Below, one piece after another: positions 26,049-33,865 of a DNA stretch of 64,000 bases; the stretch's first letter is position 1, and each line of letters starts with the position of its first letter. The stretch covers positions 1 through 64,000 of the forward strand of contig DJVA01000018.1 in NCBI GenBank assembly GCA_002440705.1, in the 5' to 3' direction. The DNA comes from Flavobacteriaceae bacterium UBA6268. Lineage in GTDB: Bacteria > Bacteroidota > Bacteroidia > Flavobacteriales > Flavobacteriaceae. The notes beneath the pieces are model-generated. The model did not search any database and was not told the origin of the DNA. It saw only the letters and a program-made list of their open reading frames with translations. The position numbers and the translations under genes are program-made.

Positions 26049-26665
26049 GCTACCCCCGAAACGTTCCATCCCTTTTCCCGGATGCTTTCCAAAACCCTGG
26101 GAAGCGCATAGCGAAGGTTTTTTTCTGCTTTCAAGCTGTCGTGGAACACAACAATACTTCCTGGCGAAAGGTGTTTTTGAACATTCTCCAAACATTGTTC
26201 TTCCGAAACCCCAGAATCCCAATCGTAACTCAAAATACTCCACATTACTATCGTATACCCTCTTTTTTGAATGCCTCGGGCCTGTGCTGCACGCATCTTG
26301 CCATAAGGAGGACGAAACCATTGCACAGGTTGATTGGTCGTACCTTCAAAAGCAACAACGTCCTTTAGATAAGCCTCCGTCTTGGTTTTGGTGCCCTTTA
26401 GGTGGTGATAGGTGTGATTGCCAAGGGTATGACCTTCATCAACAATCCTTTTGAACAGGTCTGGGTGTTTACGAACATTGTCGCCTATACAAAAAAAGGT
26501 AGCCTTGGCATTGAAGCCCTTTAGTACATCCAAAACCCAAGGGGTCACCTCTGGGATAGGGCCATCATCGAAGGTAAGGTAAATGGTATGGGAAGTTTTT
26601 GAAAACGCCCAAATTCGTTTGGGGTACCACCAACTAACAAATTTGGGCGTTTTAACTAGTTTCAT
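26045..26665 (-). CDS. Polysaccharide deacetylase (NodB homology domain)
   Basis: 206-residue carbohydrate esterase 4 family protein that removes acetyl groups from N-acetylated sugars such as peptidoglycan or chitin-like chains. All catalytic blocks are present: YLTFDDGP (base and metal Asp), GNHTYHH (metal His pair), RPPYGK, and VVFHDS near the C-terminus. No signal peptide is clear; the N-terminus MKLVKTPKFVSWWYPKRIWA could be a short membrane anchor. It follows the DUF2723 gene by 6 bp on the same strand, so the two are probably co-transcribed, which suggests an envelope-glycan role. The exact substrate is unknown. Confidence 0.92.
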   Translation of the reverse strand: MKLVKTPKFVSWWYPKRIWAFSKTSHTIYLTFDDGPIPEVTPWVLDVLKGFNAKATFFCIGDNVRKHPDLFKRIVDEGHTLGNHTYHHLKGTKTKTEAYLKDVVAFEGTTNQPVQWFRPPYGKMRAAQARGIQKRGYTIVMWSILSYDWDSGVSEEQCLENVQKHLSPGSIVVFHDSLKAEKNLRYALPRVLESIREKGWNVSGVA

Positions 26666-26671
26666 GAAATC

Positions 26672-29600
26672 TTAATCAGACAAGGAATCGGTAAGGTTCA
26701 ACAAGGAATCCAAAGCCTGGGCCCGCTTTTCTTTTTGCAAAAACTCCTCGTCGATGTCCATTCCCAAACGGGCAAACATCCCTCTGAAAGGCTGTAGGAA
26801 GTTCTTGAATTTTTCTTTTTCCTTTTGGTAGTACTCTTTGGTGTCGTACACATAAACAACCTCGACCAAACTTTCATATTGATTGAGCTTGGAGTAGATT
26901 TCCTCTAGGTTATCCAATTGTTCGGAAAGGCTCATACGGCCATAAAAGGCGGCGTATTCGGCGTAAATCTTGGAAGTTTCCTCATACACCTTGCGTGCTT
27001 TCTCGGTTTTTTCAATTTCGTAATAATTTTGGATGAAAGGCTCCAAAAGGGTATAATATTCAAAATACTTGACGGGCATTTTTTCCATGGCGAGGTCCAT
27101 CACCTTTTCTGCTTTATCAATTTTTCCCTCTTCAATGAGCTTTTCGGCCAAACGGGCCAAATTGCTTCGGTAGGTAATGCCGTTCCTACGGGTTTCGGTA
27201 TCATGGTAAATTTCGTCGCTTCCACTGTTCCCCCAATCCCATTTCATAACGATGTCGTACATCTTATCGGCATCAATACGTCCCATATCAAAAGGATTTC
27301 TTTTATCTACCGGTGTTTTAATGGGCACCAATTTGTACACCACTCCTTCCAACTGGAGGTAATCCTTCATCCAGAGGTAGTCATCGTCGCCAAAAGCCCC
27401 TCCACTGAAATAAATGGGGCGCTCCCAATGGTTGTTGGCAATGATGTCCAGCATCAATATGCGGTTTTTATAAATGTAATCTCCTTTTAGGTTGATGTCT
27501 ATGTAAGGGACAATTTTGTCCGCATCCTTTTCAGCAACGATGCCATTTTTGAGCACCGCTTCCTTGTCTACGGGAATGCGGATGGTTTTTGACGGAAACG
27601 AATTGAGGAACTGTCCGCTGTTCAATTCTACTTTGTATTTCGAATTTTCACTCGCTACCCAATTCATCCAGGTGTTGACATCCAAGGTGTCCTTGGTGGT
27701 TTCCTGATAAGCAATCACATCCCGTACCCCATAGCGGTATTGCTCGTGTGTGAGTTGTGAAGGAATCGGATCGCTGTCAAAAGCCTTTTTCTTCATATCG
27801 TCGATGTACCAATCGGTTTGAAACAGACTGGTATTGACCACCCGTACATCCTGCCGGTAATGCTCCACATTTTGCTGGTACCAGAGAGCAAAGGTGTCAT
27901 TGTCTCCAATGGTGAACAGGATGGCATCGGGACCACAGGAATCCAGATACATTTTCCCCATCGAGGCAGCAGTGTACTTGCCGCTGCGGTCATGGTCGTC
28001 CCAGTTTTGGGAGGCCATGAGTATTGGCACCGACAGGAGGGTCACAGAGAGCACTAAGGGGAGTGCTATTTTGGGCTTTAAATAGTCCTTCAACAATTCG
28101 TAGAGCGCATACACCCCAAAGCCAATCCATAGGGCAAATACGTAGAAGGAACCTACAACAGCGTAATCGCGTTCCCTGGGTTCGTAAGGCCGCTCATTGA
28201 GGTATACTTTCAAGGCCAATCCGGTAAACAAGAAGAGTACCATCAATACCCAAAAGCTTTTTTTGTCGTTTTTGGCATGAAACACCAATCCTAGGATGCC
28301 CAATAGCAGTGGCAGAAAATAATAAGTGTTTCGCGCTTTGTTATTGGCCAGTTCCGAAGGCAGGTCGTCTTGGGGCCCCAACCGCAAGTTGTCCACCCAT
28401 TGGATGCCACTAATCCAATTGCCATTCAAATTACCACCTTGCCCTTGAATGTCGTTTTGCCTACCCACAAAATTCCACATAAAATACCGCCAATACATAT
28501 AACTGAATTGGTGCACGAACATAAACTTCATGTTTTGGAGGAAGGAAGGTTTTTTAATATCCAAAAACGGGCCGAAACGCTTCAGGAAATCGTCGTATTC
28601 GTCCCCATCCACCAGGCCATTGGCGTGGGCTTCCTTGAACTTGGACACTTCCTCTACCAAACGTTCCTCGCCACGGTACTCCCTTTTGATGCCAAACTCC
28701 AGGCCGTTGGTGAATTTAAGGTAATTGGCATCGTGATCGGTGCTCCACATTCTGGGGAGGAATGCTTTTTGTGCATCGTCCAGGTTCTGTACCGCATTTT
28801 CCCATTCGTTCACGATAACGTATTTGCCCGTAGCCTCATCCTTTTCGTACTTAGGCTTGTCGTCCTTGTAAGGATTTTGGGGGTCCAAACCCGCATAGGT
28901 TTCTGTAAATTGGGGGCCATAAAACAGGTGCGTCTCCGGGTATTGCTCCCTATTGTAATAGGCCAAAAGTTCCCGGGCGTTGTTGGGGTTGTTTTCATTG
29001 ATCACCGTTCCGGCATTGGCCCTAATGGGCAACATCAACCAACTGGAAAAACCAATAAAGATGAACAGAATGCATAGGATAAGCGTGTTTGCTTCGCCAT
29101 ACCCCTTTTTACGTGTGAATTTCAACCCGAAATAAAATAAGGCAATAAACAATACCCCTGCAAAAATGGTCCCGGAGTTAAAGGGCAGTCGCAGCGTATT
29201 GACGAAAAACAGTTCCGACCCACTAAAGAACTTCATGGTCATGGGCAGCAATAACTTGAAGATAAACAACAAGATGGCGACCACCACCACATTGGCAATG
29301 AGGAAGGTTTTAAGGGTAACGGTCTCGTATTTTTTAAAAAAGTAAAGAAACCCAATGGCGGGGATGGTCAACAAAGCCATAAAGTGTACCCCAAAGGAAA
29401 GCCCTACAATGAATGCGATAAGGATGAGCCATCGGTCGCCACGAGGGGTGAACATTTCCCGCTCCCAACGCAGTCCGCAATAAAACATGATGGACATGAG
29501 GCAGGCAGCCGAGGCGTATACTTCGGCTTCCACGGCCGAAAACCAAAAACTATCCGAAAACGTAAAAGCCAACGAACCTACAGCAGCACTACCTAAGATG

Positions 29601-29959
29601 GCGATGGCGGAGGTCTTATGGATTTCGGTGTGCTTGGACACCACGTTGGTCATCAAGATGGTAAGCGACCAAAACATGAACAGGATGGTAAAGGCACTGG
29701 CAAAGACCGACATCAAGTTGATGGTGAGTGCAATGCTGGATTGGCTCATGGCAAAGATGGAAAAGAAAGCACCCAAAAGCTGGTACAACGGTGCTCCCGG
29801 GGGGTGGCCTACTTCCAGGTTGCTGGCCGTGGTAATGTATTCGCCGGCATCCCAAAAGCTTACGGTAGGTTCAACGGTAGACCAGTAAGTAAAAAGTGCA
29901 ATGGCGAACACCAACCAACCGGTAATTTTGTTCCATTTTGAAAAATTGAAATCGGCCAT
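26672..29959 (-). CDS. DUF2723 multi-pass membrane protein (putative protein O-mannosyltransferase)
   Basis: 1095-residue membrane protein. The N-terminal half has about a dozen membrane segments beginning ITGWLVFAIALFTYWSTV, followed by the family signature FWDAGEYITTASNLEVGHPP. The acidic Asp/Glu pair in this loop is the presumed catalytic site in GT-C-type glycosyltransferases. The C-terminal third is soluble, with helical repeats (LIEEGKIDKAEKVMDLAMEK) resembling TPRs. The family is related to human TMEM260, an O-mannosyltransferase; in Bacteroidota it may glycosylate exported proteins, but this is inference. The ATG at 29959 fits MADFNFSKWNK; an earlier start is unlikely. The polysaccharide deacetylase gene follows at once. 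Confidence 0.88.
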   Translation of the reverse strand: MADFNFSKWNKITGWLVFAIALFTYWSTVEPTVSFWDAGEYITTASNLEVGHPPGAPLYQLLGAFFSIFAMSQSSIALTINLMSVFASAFTILFMFWSLTILMTNVVSKHTEIHKTSAIAILGSAAVGSLAFTFSDSFWFSAVEAEVYASAACLMSIMFYCGLRWEREMFTPRGDRWLILIAFIVGLSFGVHFMALLTIPAIGFLYFFKKYETVTLKTFLIANVVVVAILLFIFKLLLPMTMKFFSGSELFFVNTLRLPFNSGTIFAGVLFIALFYFGLKFTRKKGYGEANTLILCILFIFIGFSSWLMLPIRANAGTVINENNPNNARELLAYYNREQYPETHLFYGPQFTETYAGLDPQNPYKDDKPKYEKDEATGKYVIVNEWENAVQNLDDAQKAFLPRMWSTDHDANYLKFTNGLEFGIKREYRGEERLVEEVSKFKEAHANGLVDGDEYDDFLKRFGPFLDIKKPSFLQNMKFMFVHQFSYMYWRYFMWNFVGRQNDIQGQGGNLNGNWISGIQWVDNLRLGPQDDLPSELANNKARNTYYFLPLLLGILGLVFHAKNDKKSFWVLMVLFLFTGLALKVYLNERPYEPRERDYAVVGSFYVFALWIGFGVYALYELLKDYLKPKIALPLVLSVTLLSVPILMASQNWDDHDRSGKYTAASMGKMYLDSCGPDAILFTIGDNDTFALWYQQNVEHYRQDVRVVNTSLFQTDWYIDDMKKKAFDSDPIPSQLTHEQYRYGVRDVIAYQETTKDTLDVNTWMNWVASENSKYKVELNSGQFLNSFPSKTIRIPVDKEAVLKNGIVAEKDADKIVPYIDINLKGDYIYKNRILMLDIIANNHWERPIYFSGGAFGDDDYLWMKDYLQLEGVVYKLVPIKTPVDKRNPFDMGRIDADKMYDIVMKWDWGNSGSDEIYHDTETRRNGITYRSNLARLAEKLIEEGKIDKAEKVMDLAMEKMPVKYFEYYTLLEPFIQNYYEIEKTEKARKVYEETSKIYAEYAAFYGRMSLSEQLDNLEEIYSKLNQYESLVEVVYVYDTKEYYQKEKEKFKNFLQPFRGMFARLGMDIDEEFLQKEKRAQALDSLLNLTDSLSD

Positions 29960-30064
29960 GAAGTTAACATCTATTGGTTGGGGCGAATTTAACAATAATA
30001 AATTTAGGGGGCTGATAAAAAAATGCTAACGCTTTGAGAAGGCATATATTTTCTAAAAAATTTA

Positions 30065-30095
30065 TTTGCGCAACCCAAAGTTTGTGCTAAATTTG
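30065..30095 (+). promoter_or_regulatory. tRNA-Gln promoter
   Basis: TTTG (30065-30068), a 19-base spacer and TAAATTTG (30088-30095) match the Bacteroidota promoter consensus exactly. The predicted start point is within about 10 bases of the tRNA 5' end. Confidence 0.8.
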
Positions 30096-30112
30096 CGCCC
30101 ACATTGTGGTAT

Positions 30113-30185
30113 TGGCCCATGGTGTAACTGGCAACACGTCTGATTTTGGTTCAGAAGAGTCTAGGTTCGAGCCCTAGTGGGCCAA
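30113..30185 (+). tRNA. tRNA-Gln (anticodon TTG)
   Basis: 73-nt tRNA. The acceptor stem TGGCCCA / TGGGCCA is perfect with discriminator A. The anticodon stem TCTGA / TCAGA encloses the loop TTTTGGT, giving anticodon TTG for glutamine. The T-arm has the usual TTCGAGC loop. CCA is not encoded. It has its own promoter and terminator. Confidence 0.96.
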
Positions 30186-30199
30186 CAAAAATTTGCAAG

Positions 30200-30231
30200 A
30201 GTCCTAAGGTTTTCGCTTAGGGCTTTTTTTT
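30200..30231 (+). terminator. tRNA-Gln terminator
   Basis: Stem CCTAAG / CTTAGG extended by three weaker pairs, loop GTTTTCG, then eight T residues, 15 bases after the tRNA. Confidence 0.85.
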
Positions 30232-30252
30232 CAGGTCTTTATTGGTATAACG

Positions 30253-30322
30253 GGCGCTCACCGCAAGCGCGGCAGGCTGGCCCCTTCGCTAAATAGGTCC
30301 ACCGGACATTTTCTTGACACTC
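30253..30322 (-). repeat. Decayed reverse copy of the dispersed hairpin repeat (unit A)
   Basis: Read on the minus strand this stretch contains TGTCCGGTGGAC, then TTAGCGAAGGGGCCAGCC and a GC-rich tail, the same order as the three well-kept copies near 35.4-36.4 kb. The long hairpin arms have partly decayed. It lies between the tRNA-Gln terminator and the next terminator, in otherwise empty DNA. Confidence 0.7.
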
Positions 30323-30341
30323 GGCCAAGCTAGTAGCTAAC

Positions 30342-30370
30342 AAAAACCCAACCTGAAAGGTTGGGTTTTT
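30342..30370. terminator. Bidirectional terminator
   Basis: A 13-bp perfect stem AAAAACCCAACCT / AGGTTGGGTTTTT with a GAA loop gives a T-tract on both strands. On the minus strand it ends the four-gene YtxH operon 20 bases after its last stop codon. Confidence 0.88.
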
Positions 30371-30391
30371 TGCTTCATTTCTTCTTGGTTC

Positions 30392-30856
30392 CTACATCTT
30401 AGTCACCGAAATCATGTTCACCTTCACGGGGCAACCTTCCGGTACGTCACATACTTTCTGGATGAAATCGTACTGCAATGTTTCCCCAGCCACGTTGATA
30501 TTAAACCCTGTAGCCGTCGGGATGACTTCCACCGTATCATCGCTGATGGCCTGATAGGTGAGGGTAAAAGCATTGTCGTACAAAGGGTCCCCATCGCTAT
30601 CCACCATGATGGTCGTGATCACGTTCGCTCGATCCTTCAACCGGGTTTCTTCTTTCTTGGACAGGTTGTCCATTTTCACATACCCGGTCGATTTGGTGCT
30701 TACTTTCACTTCGTAATCGATGGTTCCTTTTTCACTTTTCACGGAAAACTTGTTGACTTTGGTTTCCTGAACGGTTTGTTTGTTGGCCTCTTGGGCACTC
30801 ATTCCGGTAAACAGGATCAGGGCAAAGGCGGCATAAAAAAATTTGATGGTTTTCAT
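30392..30856 (-). CDS. Exported protein of unknown function
   Basis: 154 residues with a clear signal peptide (KFFYAAFALILFTGMSAQ). The mature part is rich in short charged beta-strand segments and has a cysteine pair near the C-terminus in VCDVPEGCPVKV. I do not recognise a family. It is the last gene of a minus-strand run (YtxH-like, holin-like, small coiled-coil protein, this), 7 bp after its neighbour, and is followed by a strong terminator. An envelope-stress role is possible from context only. Confidence 0.75.
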   Translation of the reverse strand: MKTIKFFYAAFALILFTGMSAQEANKQTVQETKVNKFSVKSEKGTIDYEVKVSTKSTGYVKMDNLSKKEETRLKDRANVITTIMVDSDGDPLYDNAFTLTYQAISDDTVEVIPTATGFNINVAGETLQYDFIQKVCDVPEGCPVKVNMISVTKM

Positions 30857-30863
30857 AGTTTCT

Positions 30864-31070
30864 CTATTTAGTTAAACGTTTTATTAAGTATTGCACTCCA
30901 ATTTTGGAGACAGTCTTTACAAGGGTTGAGGTCAGTACGCTGCGGGCCCAATGCTGTTTCAGAAGCAAACCATGTTGCCTGATTTGCTCCCTGGAAATTT
31001 GGCGCTCGAGGTCTTTCTTTTTCAGTTCCAGTTCAATCTCACGCAGCGATTGAAATTGTCTTGGGTCCAT
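30864..31070 (-). CDS. Small basic protein of the YtxH/holin-like operon
   Basis: 68 residues, strongly charged. An N-terminal amphipathic helix (REIELELKKKDLERQIS) is followed by a short, more hydrophobic C-terminal part (LTSTLVKTVSKIGVQYLI). The ATG lies one base after the stop of the holin-like gene, which indicates translational coupling. No family was recognised with confidence; similar small proteins often follow YtxH and holin-like genes in flavobacteria. It may link the membrane proteins of this operon. Confidence 0.72.
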   Translation of the reverse strand: MDPRQFQSLREIELELKKKDLERQISREQIRQHGLLLKQHWARSVLTSTLVKTVSKIGVQYLIKRLTK

Positions 31071-31071
31071 G

Positions 31072-31404
31072 TTAAAAGTATTTGGCAGCCATTTTCTGGA
31101 TGACGTACCGTTCTACCTTTCGACGCAGCAGGAAGACAACCAAGGTAAGCAGCAGGTAAAAAGCACCTACTACCAGAAAGCCCAAGGCCATGCTATCCAA
31201 AAGGCTGCCCAACCAAAAGGCGATGCCAATCGATACAAACGATAGCGCCAACAAGCCAACCACTCCAACAAGGGTTTTGTTGGCCGTACTGCTGGTGAAG
31301 GATACGGCCTGGTAAAACAATTTCAACCTGGCGTGTTCGTATTCCTCCACCACGTACTTTTGGGTAAGGTGGCCCATTTCCTTAAGGGTTTCTTGGGTGG
31401 TCAT
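31072..31404 (-). CDS. Phage-holin-family-like membrane protein
   Basis: 110 residues with two long hydrophobic segments (TLVGVVGLLALSFVSIGIAF and MALGFLVVGAFYLLLTLVVF) flanked by charged ends, resembling the holin superfamily III / Holin-X domain. In bacterial chromosomes these proteins are not lysis proteins; they occur with YtxH proteins in envelope-stress operons, as here. The upstream YtxH-like gene ends 12 bp before, and the downstream small gene starts one base after. Confidence 0.82.
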   Translation of the reverse strand: MTTQETLKEMGHLTQKYVVEEYEHARLKLFYQAVSFTSSTANKTLVGVVGLLALSFVSIGIAFWLGSLLDSMALGFLVVGAFYLLLTLVVFLLRRKVERYVIQKMAAKYF

Positions 31405-31416
31405 TCGTTTGGGTTT

Positions 31417-31746
31417 TTAGTTCATGTTAATGCTTTCGTTCTCCTTTTTGAGTTTGGCCAGTTTTTGCTCGAGGGCGGCAATCACATCGTCGGCCTTGTA
31501 GCTCATATCGGAGACCATTTTATCCAACTCTTCCGAAAACTCGTGTTTCTTATGGTGAAAGGTTTTGGAAATCTGGTCGGTGATTTCCTGGGTCTTGGCC
31601 ACGATCGCATCCTTAGAGTCCAAGGCGCTCTTTTTAATTTTCTTACGGGTTTTGGATCCCTTATCGGGGGCAAATAAAATTCCGATGGTAGCTCCTACGG
31701 CCAGGCCGCTCACGATTCCTGTAATGACATTTGCTGTTTTTGACAT
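31417..31746 (-). CDS. YtxH domain-containing protein
   Basis: 109 residues. An N-terminal membrane segment with glycine pattern (ITGIVSGLAVGATIGILFAP) is followed by DKGSKTRKKIKK and a long helical region with coiled-coil character (VIAALEQKLAKLKKENES). This is the YtxH layout, a family linked to general or membrane stress in many bacteria. It is first in a four-gene minus-strand operon. I saw no consensus promoter immediately upstream; the 300 bases before it are non-coding. Confidence 0.87.
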   Translation of the reverse strand: MSKTANVITGIVSGLAVGATIGILFAPDKGSKTRKKIKKSALDSKDAIVAKTQEITDQISKTFHHKKHEFSEELDKMVSDMSYKADDVIAALEQKLAKLKKENESINMN

Positions 31747-32053
31747 GGTGATTGAATTTTTAAGGTTCTTAATGAAGTTTTTTACTAGCGTTTTCCATGC
31801 TTTTCATGGAGAAGTACCCTAAAATTAAAGACCAGAGTCTCTATTGTCAAGGGCTTTAACGAGGTTTAACCCAATTTGGGGAAGGCTTAACTTAAAAACT
31901 GTTAAAAAGGGGAAAGGATGTTAAAGGGCTTTAACAGAAACGGAACCTATAGCTGCGGCTCATGGGGTCAAAAATAAGGCCACAAAGCCTCGTTTGAAAG
32001 GTTCGCGCGGCATTAGGGGCAGTGGGTGTTTGCACGGCAGTAGGCACAACTAT
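31747..32053. other. 307-bp non-coding stretch with repeat-like relic
   Basis: No plausible gene. The end near 31985-32045 carries AAAGGTTCGCGCGGCA and GGGGCAGTGGG, which resemble sequence near 35500 (AAAGGTTTGCGCGGCA then GGGGGG), so it may be a relic of a second dispersed repeat. The rest is the leader side of the YtxH operon. Confidence 0.5.
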
Positions 32054-32428
32054 TTATGAATCCAAGCTATTTTCTTCTACAAACTTTTTGAAATCTTGAA
32101 AAAAAGTAATCAATTCATCGTGTGTCAATCTTAAAGTAATATTATCCGGGTCAAGTTCTCCTGCACGCTGCGCCATCTGGTCTACCAATAAGATGCCATT
32201 TTCATTGGCATAAAAAATCACGTCTTCATTGGCCCATGTATATTCTTCTCCCTTAGGTAAGGTTTTAGAATGTTCCAATCCATCAATAATTTCTTGGATT
32301 TTTGTTTCACTCCAGTCGTCCAAACTAAGTATTTGAGATATAATGTCAAATTTCTTGTCCTCAAAATTGACTCTGTAGTATTGCCAACCATACGTCTTAT
32401 TTGTATGAATATAAAATTCGTATTTCAT
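32054..32428 (-). CDS. Probable immunity protein next to toxin remnant
   Basis: 124-residue acidic cytoplasmic protein with no signal peptide or membrane span. It includes YTWANEDVIFYANENGILLV and a C-terminal helix (LITFFQDFKKFVEENS). The C-terminal half loosely recalls UPF0231/YacL-like proteins, a weak resemblance. It begins 2 bp after the stop of an EndoU-like toxin fragment on the same strand, which is the standard order for a contact-dependent toxin and its immunity gene. The function is inferred from this context and from its small acidic composition. Confidence 0.65.
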   Translation of the reverse strand: MKYEFYIHTNKTYGWQYYRVNFEDKKFDIISQILSLDDWSETKIQEIIDGLEHSKTLPKGEEYTWANEDVIFYANENGILLVDQMAQRAGELDPDNITLRLTHDELITFFQDFKKFVEENSLDS

Positions 32429-32430
32429 GA

Positions 32431-32688
32431 TTATAGCTTTGGATGGGCGTTAATAATATTTTCATTTTTTATCTCTATTCTAATTCTAAAGCTCTTTTCT
32501 GAAGTTAACCCGTCATAAAACTTATGTCCTTTAGAATTAATAAAATCAGGGTCAACCCCCTTTGCCACTGTATTCTCATAAACCCAGGCCACTTCTTCCT
32601 TTATGCGCTCTAAACTCCAATTTCTTGGCAACATAGAGGATTCATCTGTTTTTGGAAATTTTTTCCTTGTAGGCTTTTTATGGTTATT
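32431..32688 (-). pseudogene. C-terminal remnant of an EndoU-like polymorphic toxin
   Basis: The frame is open from an upstream TAA (32689-32691) with no start codon before MLPRNWSLER. Reading from the stop it gives a basic linker (KKPTRKKFPKTDESS) and then PRNWSLERIKEEVAWVYEN, GLTSEKSFRIRIE and INAHPKL. The pattern 'P..WS...I..EI..AY.N ... TS...I.I ... A.P' is the closing half of bacterial EndoU RNase toxin domains. The catalytic histidines that precede it are absent, as is any delivery region. The call is a truncated toxin end beside its surviving immunity gene. A small independent gene starting at the internal ATG (67 residues) is the alternative. Confidence 0.6.
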
Positions 32689-32725
32689 TTAGCTTTAAAT
32701 GGTGTGTCCTTAGGAAGCTGGCCTA

Positions 32726-32766
32726 CCCCCACTACCGTGCGATACCATCGCACGGCAACAGGGGTA
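32726..32766. repeat. Dispersed repeat unit B, isolated copy
   Basis: CCCCCACTACCGTGCGAT followed by ACCATCGCACGG forms an inverted repeat around GTGCGAT/ATCGCAC. Its flanks and layout match the two unit B copies at 35927 and 36328, which carry GCGAT-GGT/TGT-ATCGC. Here it stands without a unit A partner. Confidence 0.6.
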
Positions 32767-32816
32767 CTCAATTACCTAGATGATAATGGAATTCTCCACG
32801 ATTGAAACTTAGGATT

Positions 32817-33449
32817 ATGAAAATAGACAAAAAGTCAAAATATTTGATGATAATTTTTATCATACCCTTCCTGATACAATTTGCATGCAACAGCGAACAT
32901 GATTTTCAAAAAATTAATTTTAATTGGTCAGAAGATTATTTGGGTGAAATTGCACAAGGATTTGATCCCGAAATGAAGTATGATTTTTGGGCTCTGGTTC
33001 GAACCGGAATTCCTAACGAGAATTCGCTTAAGATAATGTACCAAACAAATGATGATCCATTGGTTGAATTGGATGATCTTTTTCAAAGAGGCTTCTATCA
33101 TCAGGGACATATATCCAATGTGTTTTATTACATAGTCACTGTCAAGGATGGAAAGGATAGTTATTTTACGGATACAAATAGTTTACTTCGTTTTCTTGGC
33201 AAAGTCAATACCATGGAAGAAGCTGTGATGATTGCAAAGATAAATGGGTTTGGGATCGACAATGGTAATCCTAAAGGAAGTTCCTTTCGTAAAACCGACA
33301 ATGGCTTTGAGTTTTTGCTTATGAAAAGTGAAGGTCCAGGCCTTATCGAGTTTCGGCAATATTTGGTTAGTGTGGACAAGAAAGGGTTTGTAACGTCAGA
33401 AAAAAAGGAAATCTATTGTAGCGGATACGAGGATTGTTATAAACAATAG
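32817..33449 (+). CDS. Hypothetical lipoprotein
   Basis: 210 residues. The N-terminus MKIDKKSKYLMIIFIIPFLI leads into a lipobox with cysteine after QFA (residue 24). The remainder is a globular domain with no motif I recognise. It is noticeably more A+T-rich than the housekeeping genes around the island. The ATG at 32817 is chosen over a TTG five codons earlier because it begins directly at the signal sequence. The pseudogene that follows after 16 bases on the same strand may once have been co-transcribed. Confidence 0.72.
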   Translation: MKIDKKSKYLMIIFIIPFLIQFACNSEHDFQKINFNWSEDYLGEIAQGFDPEMKYDFWALVRTGIPNENSLKIMYQTNDDPLVELDDLFQRGFYHQGHISNVFYYIVTVKDGKDSYFTDTNSLLRFLGKVNTMEEAVMIAKINGFGIDNGNPKGSSFRKTDNGFEFLLMKSEGPGLIEFRQYLVSVDKKGFVTSEKKEIYCSGYEDCYKQ

Positions 33450-33465
33450 GAAAAGTGGAATAGCA

Positions 33466-33810
33466 TTGAAAAAAATTAAGTATATTTTAAATATAATTTG
33501 TTGGATTCCATGGCTTTACATCATGGCCTTTTATAGTTATGTTGTTAGGGCAATTAATAAACTTGGCTTGGTACCATCCTATAATAATCCTGATCCGTCT
33601 GAGCTGGGCTTTGATTCACATAGAGAATTGATAAATTTCACTTTTGAGATATCTTTTTAGGCTCTGTTAACTTGCACCCTATTACTCCTACTATGCTATT
33701 ATTTTAAAATCATACCAACCAAATATTCCAAAATTGCAATCTGGGGCGCTTTGGCAATTTTTTTATATAATATTTTTTTAGACCCTTTTGACACATGGTA
33801 TTTGGATTAG
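33466..33810 (+). pseudogene. Membrane protein gene interrupted by one in-frame TAG
   Basis: Starting at TTG (33466) the frame encodes a membrane segment (LNIICWIPWLYIMAFYSYVV), then YNNPDPSELGFDSHRELINF, a motif seen in small flavobacterial membrane proteins. It meets TAG at codon 65 (33658-33660). The same frame then continues without a break for 49 codons as further membrane sequence (LLTCTLLLLLCYYFKII, YSKIAIWGALAIFLYNIFLD) and ends PFDTWYLD at a second TAG. One nonsense mutation, such as TGG to TAG, explains everything. Either half alone lacks a complete fold, so the gene is probably inactive. Confidence 0.75.
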
Positions 33811-33865
33811 CACCCGAAATATGTTTTTGTAGAATGTGCCAAAGAAAACACCTTAAACTCGAATC

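Noticed and set aside
30864..31746. Holin-like and YtxH genes as part of a prophage lysis module
   Set aside because: No endolysin, capsid, terminase or integrase nearby; the YtxH plus holin-like pairing is a known chromosomal envelope operon in flavobacteria.
32054..32428. Firm assignment to UPF0231/YacL
   Set aside because: Only a loose resemblance in the second half by eye; a profile search would be needed.
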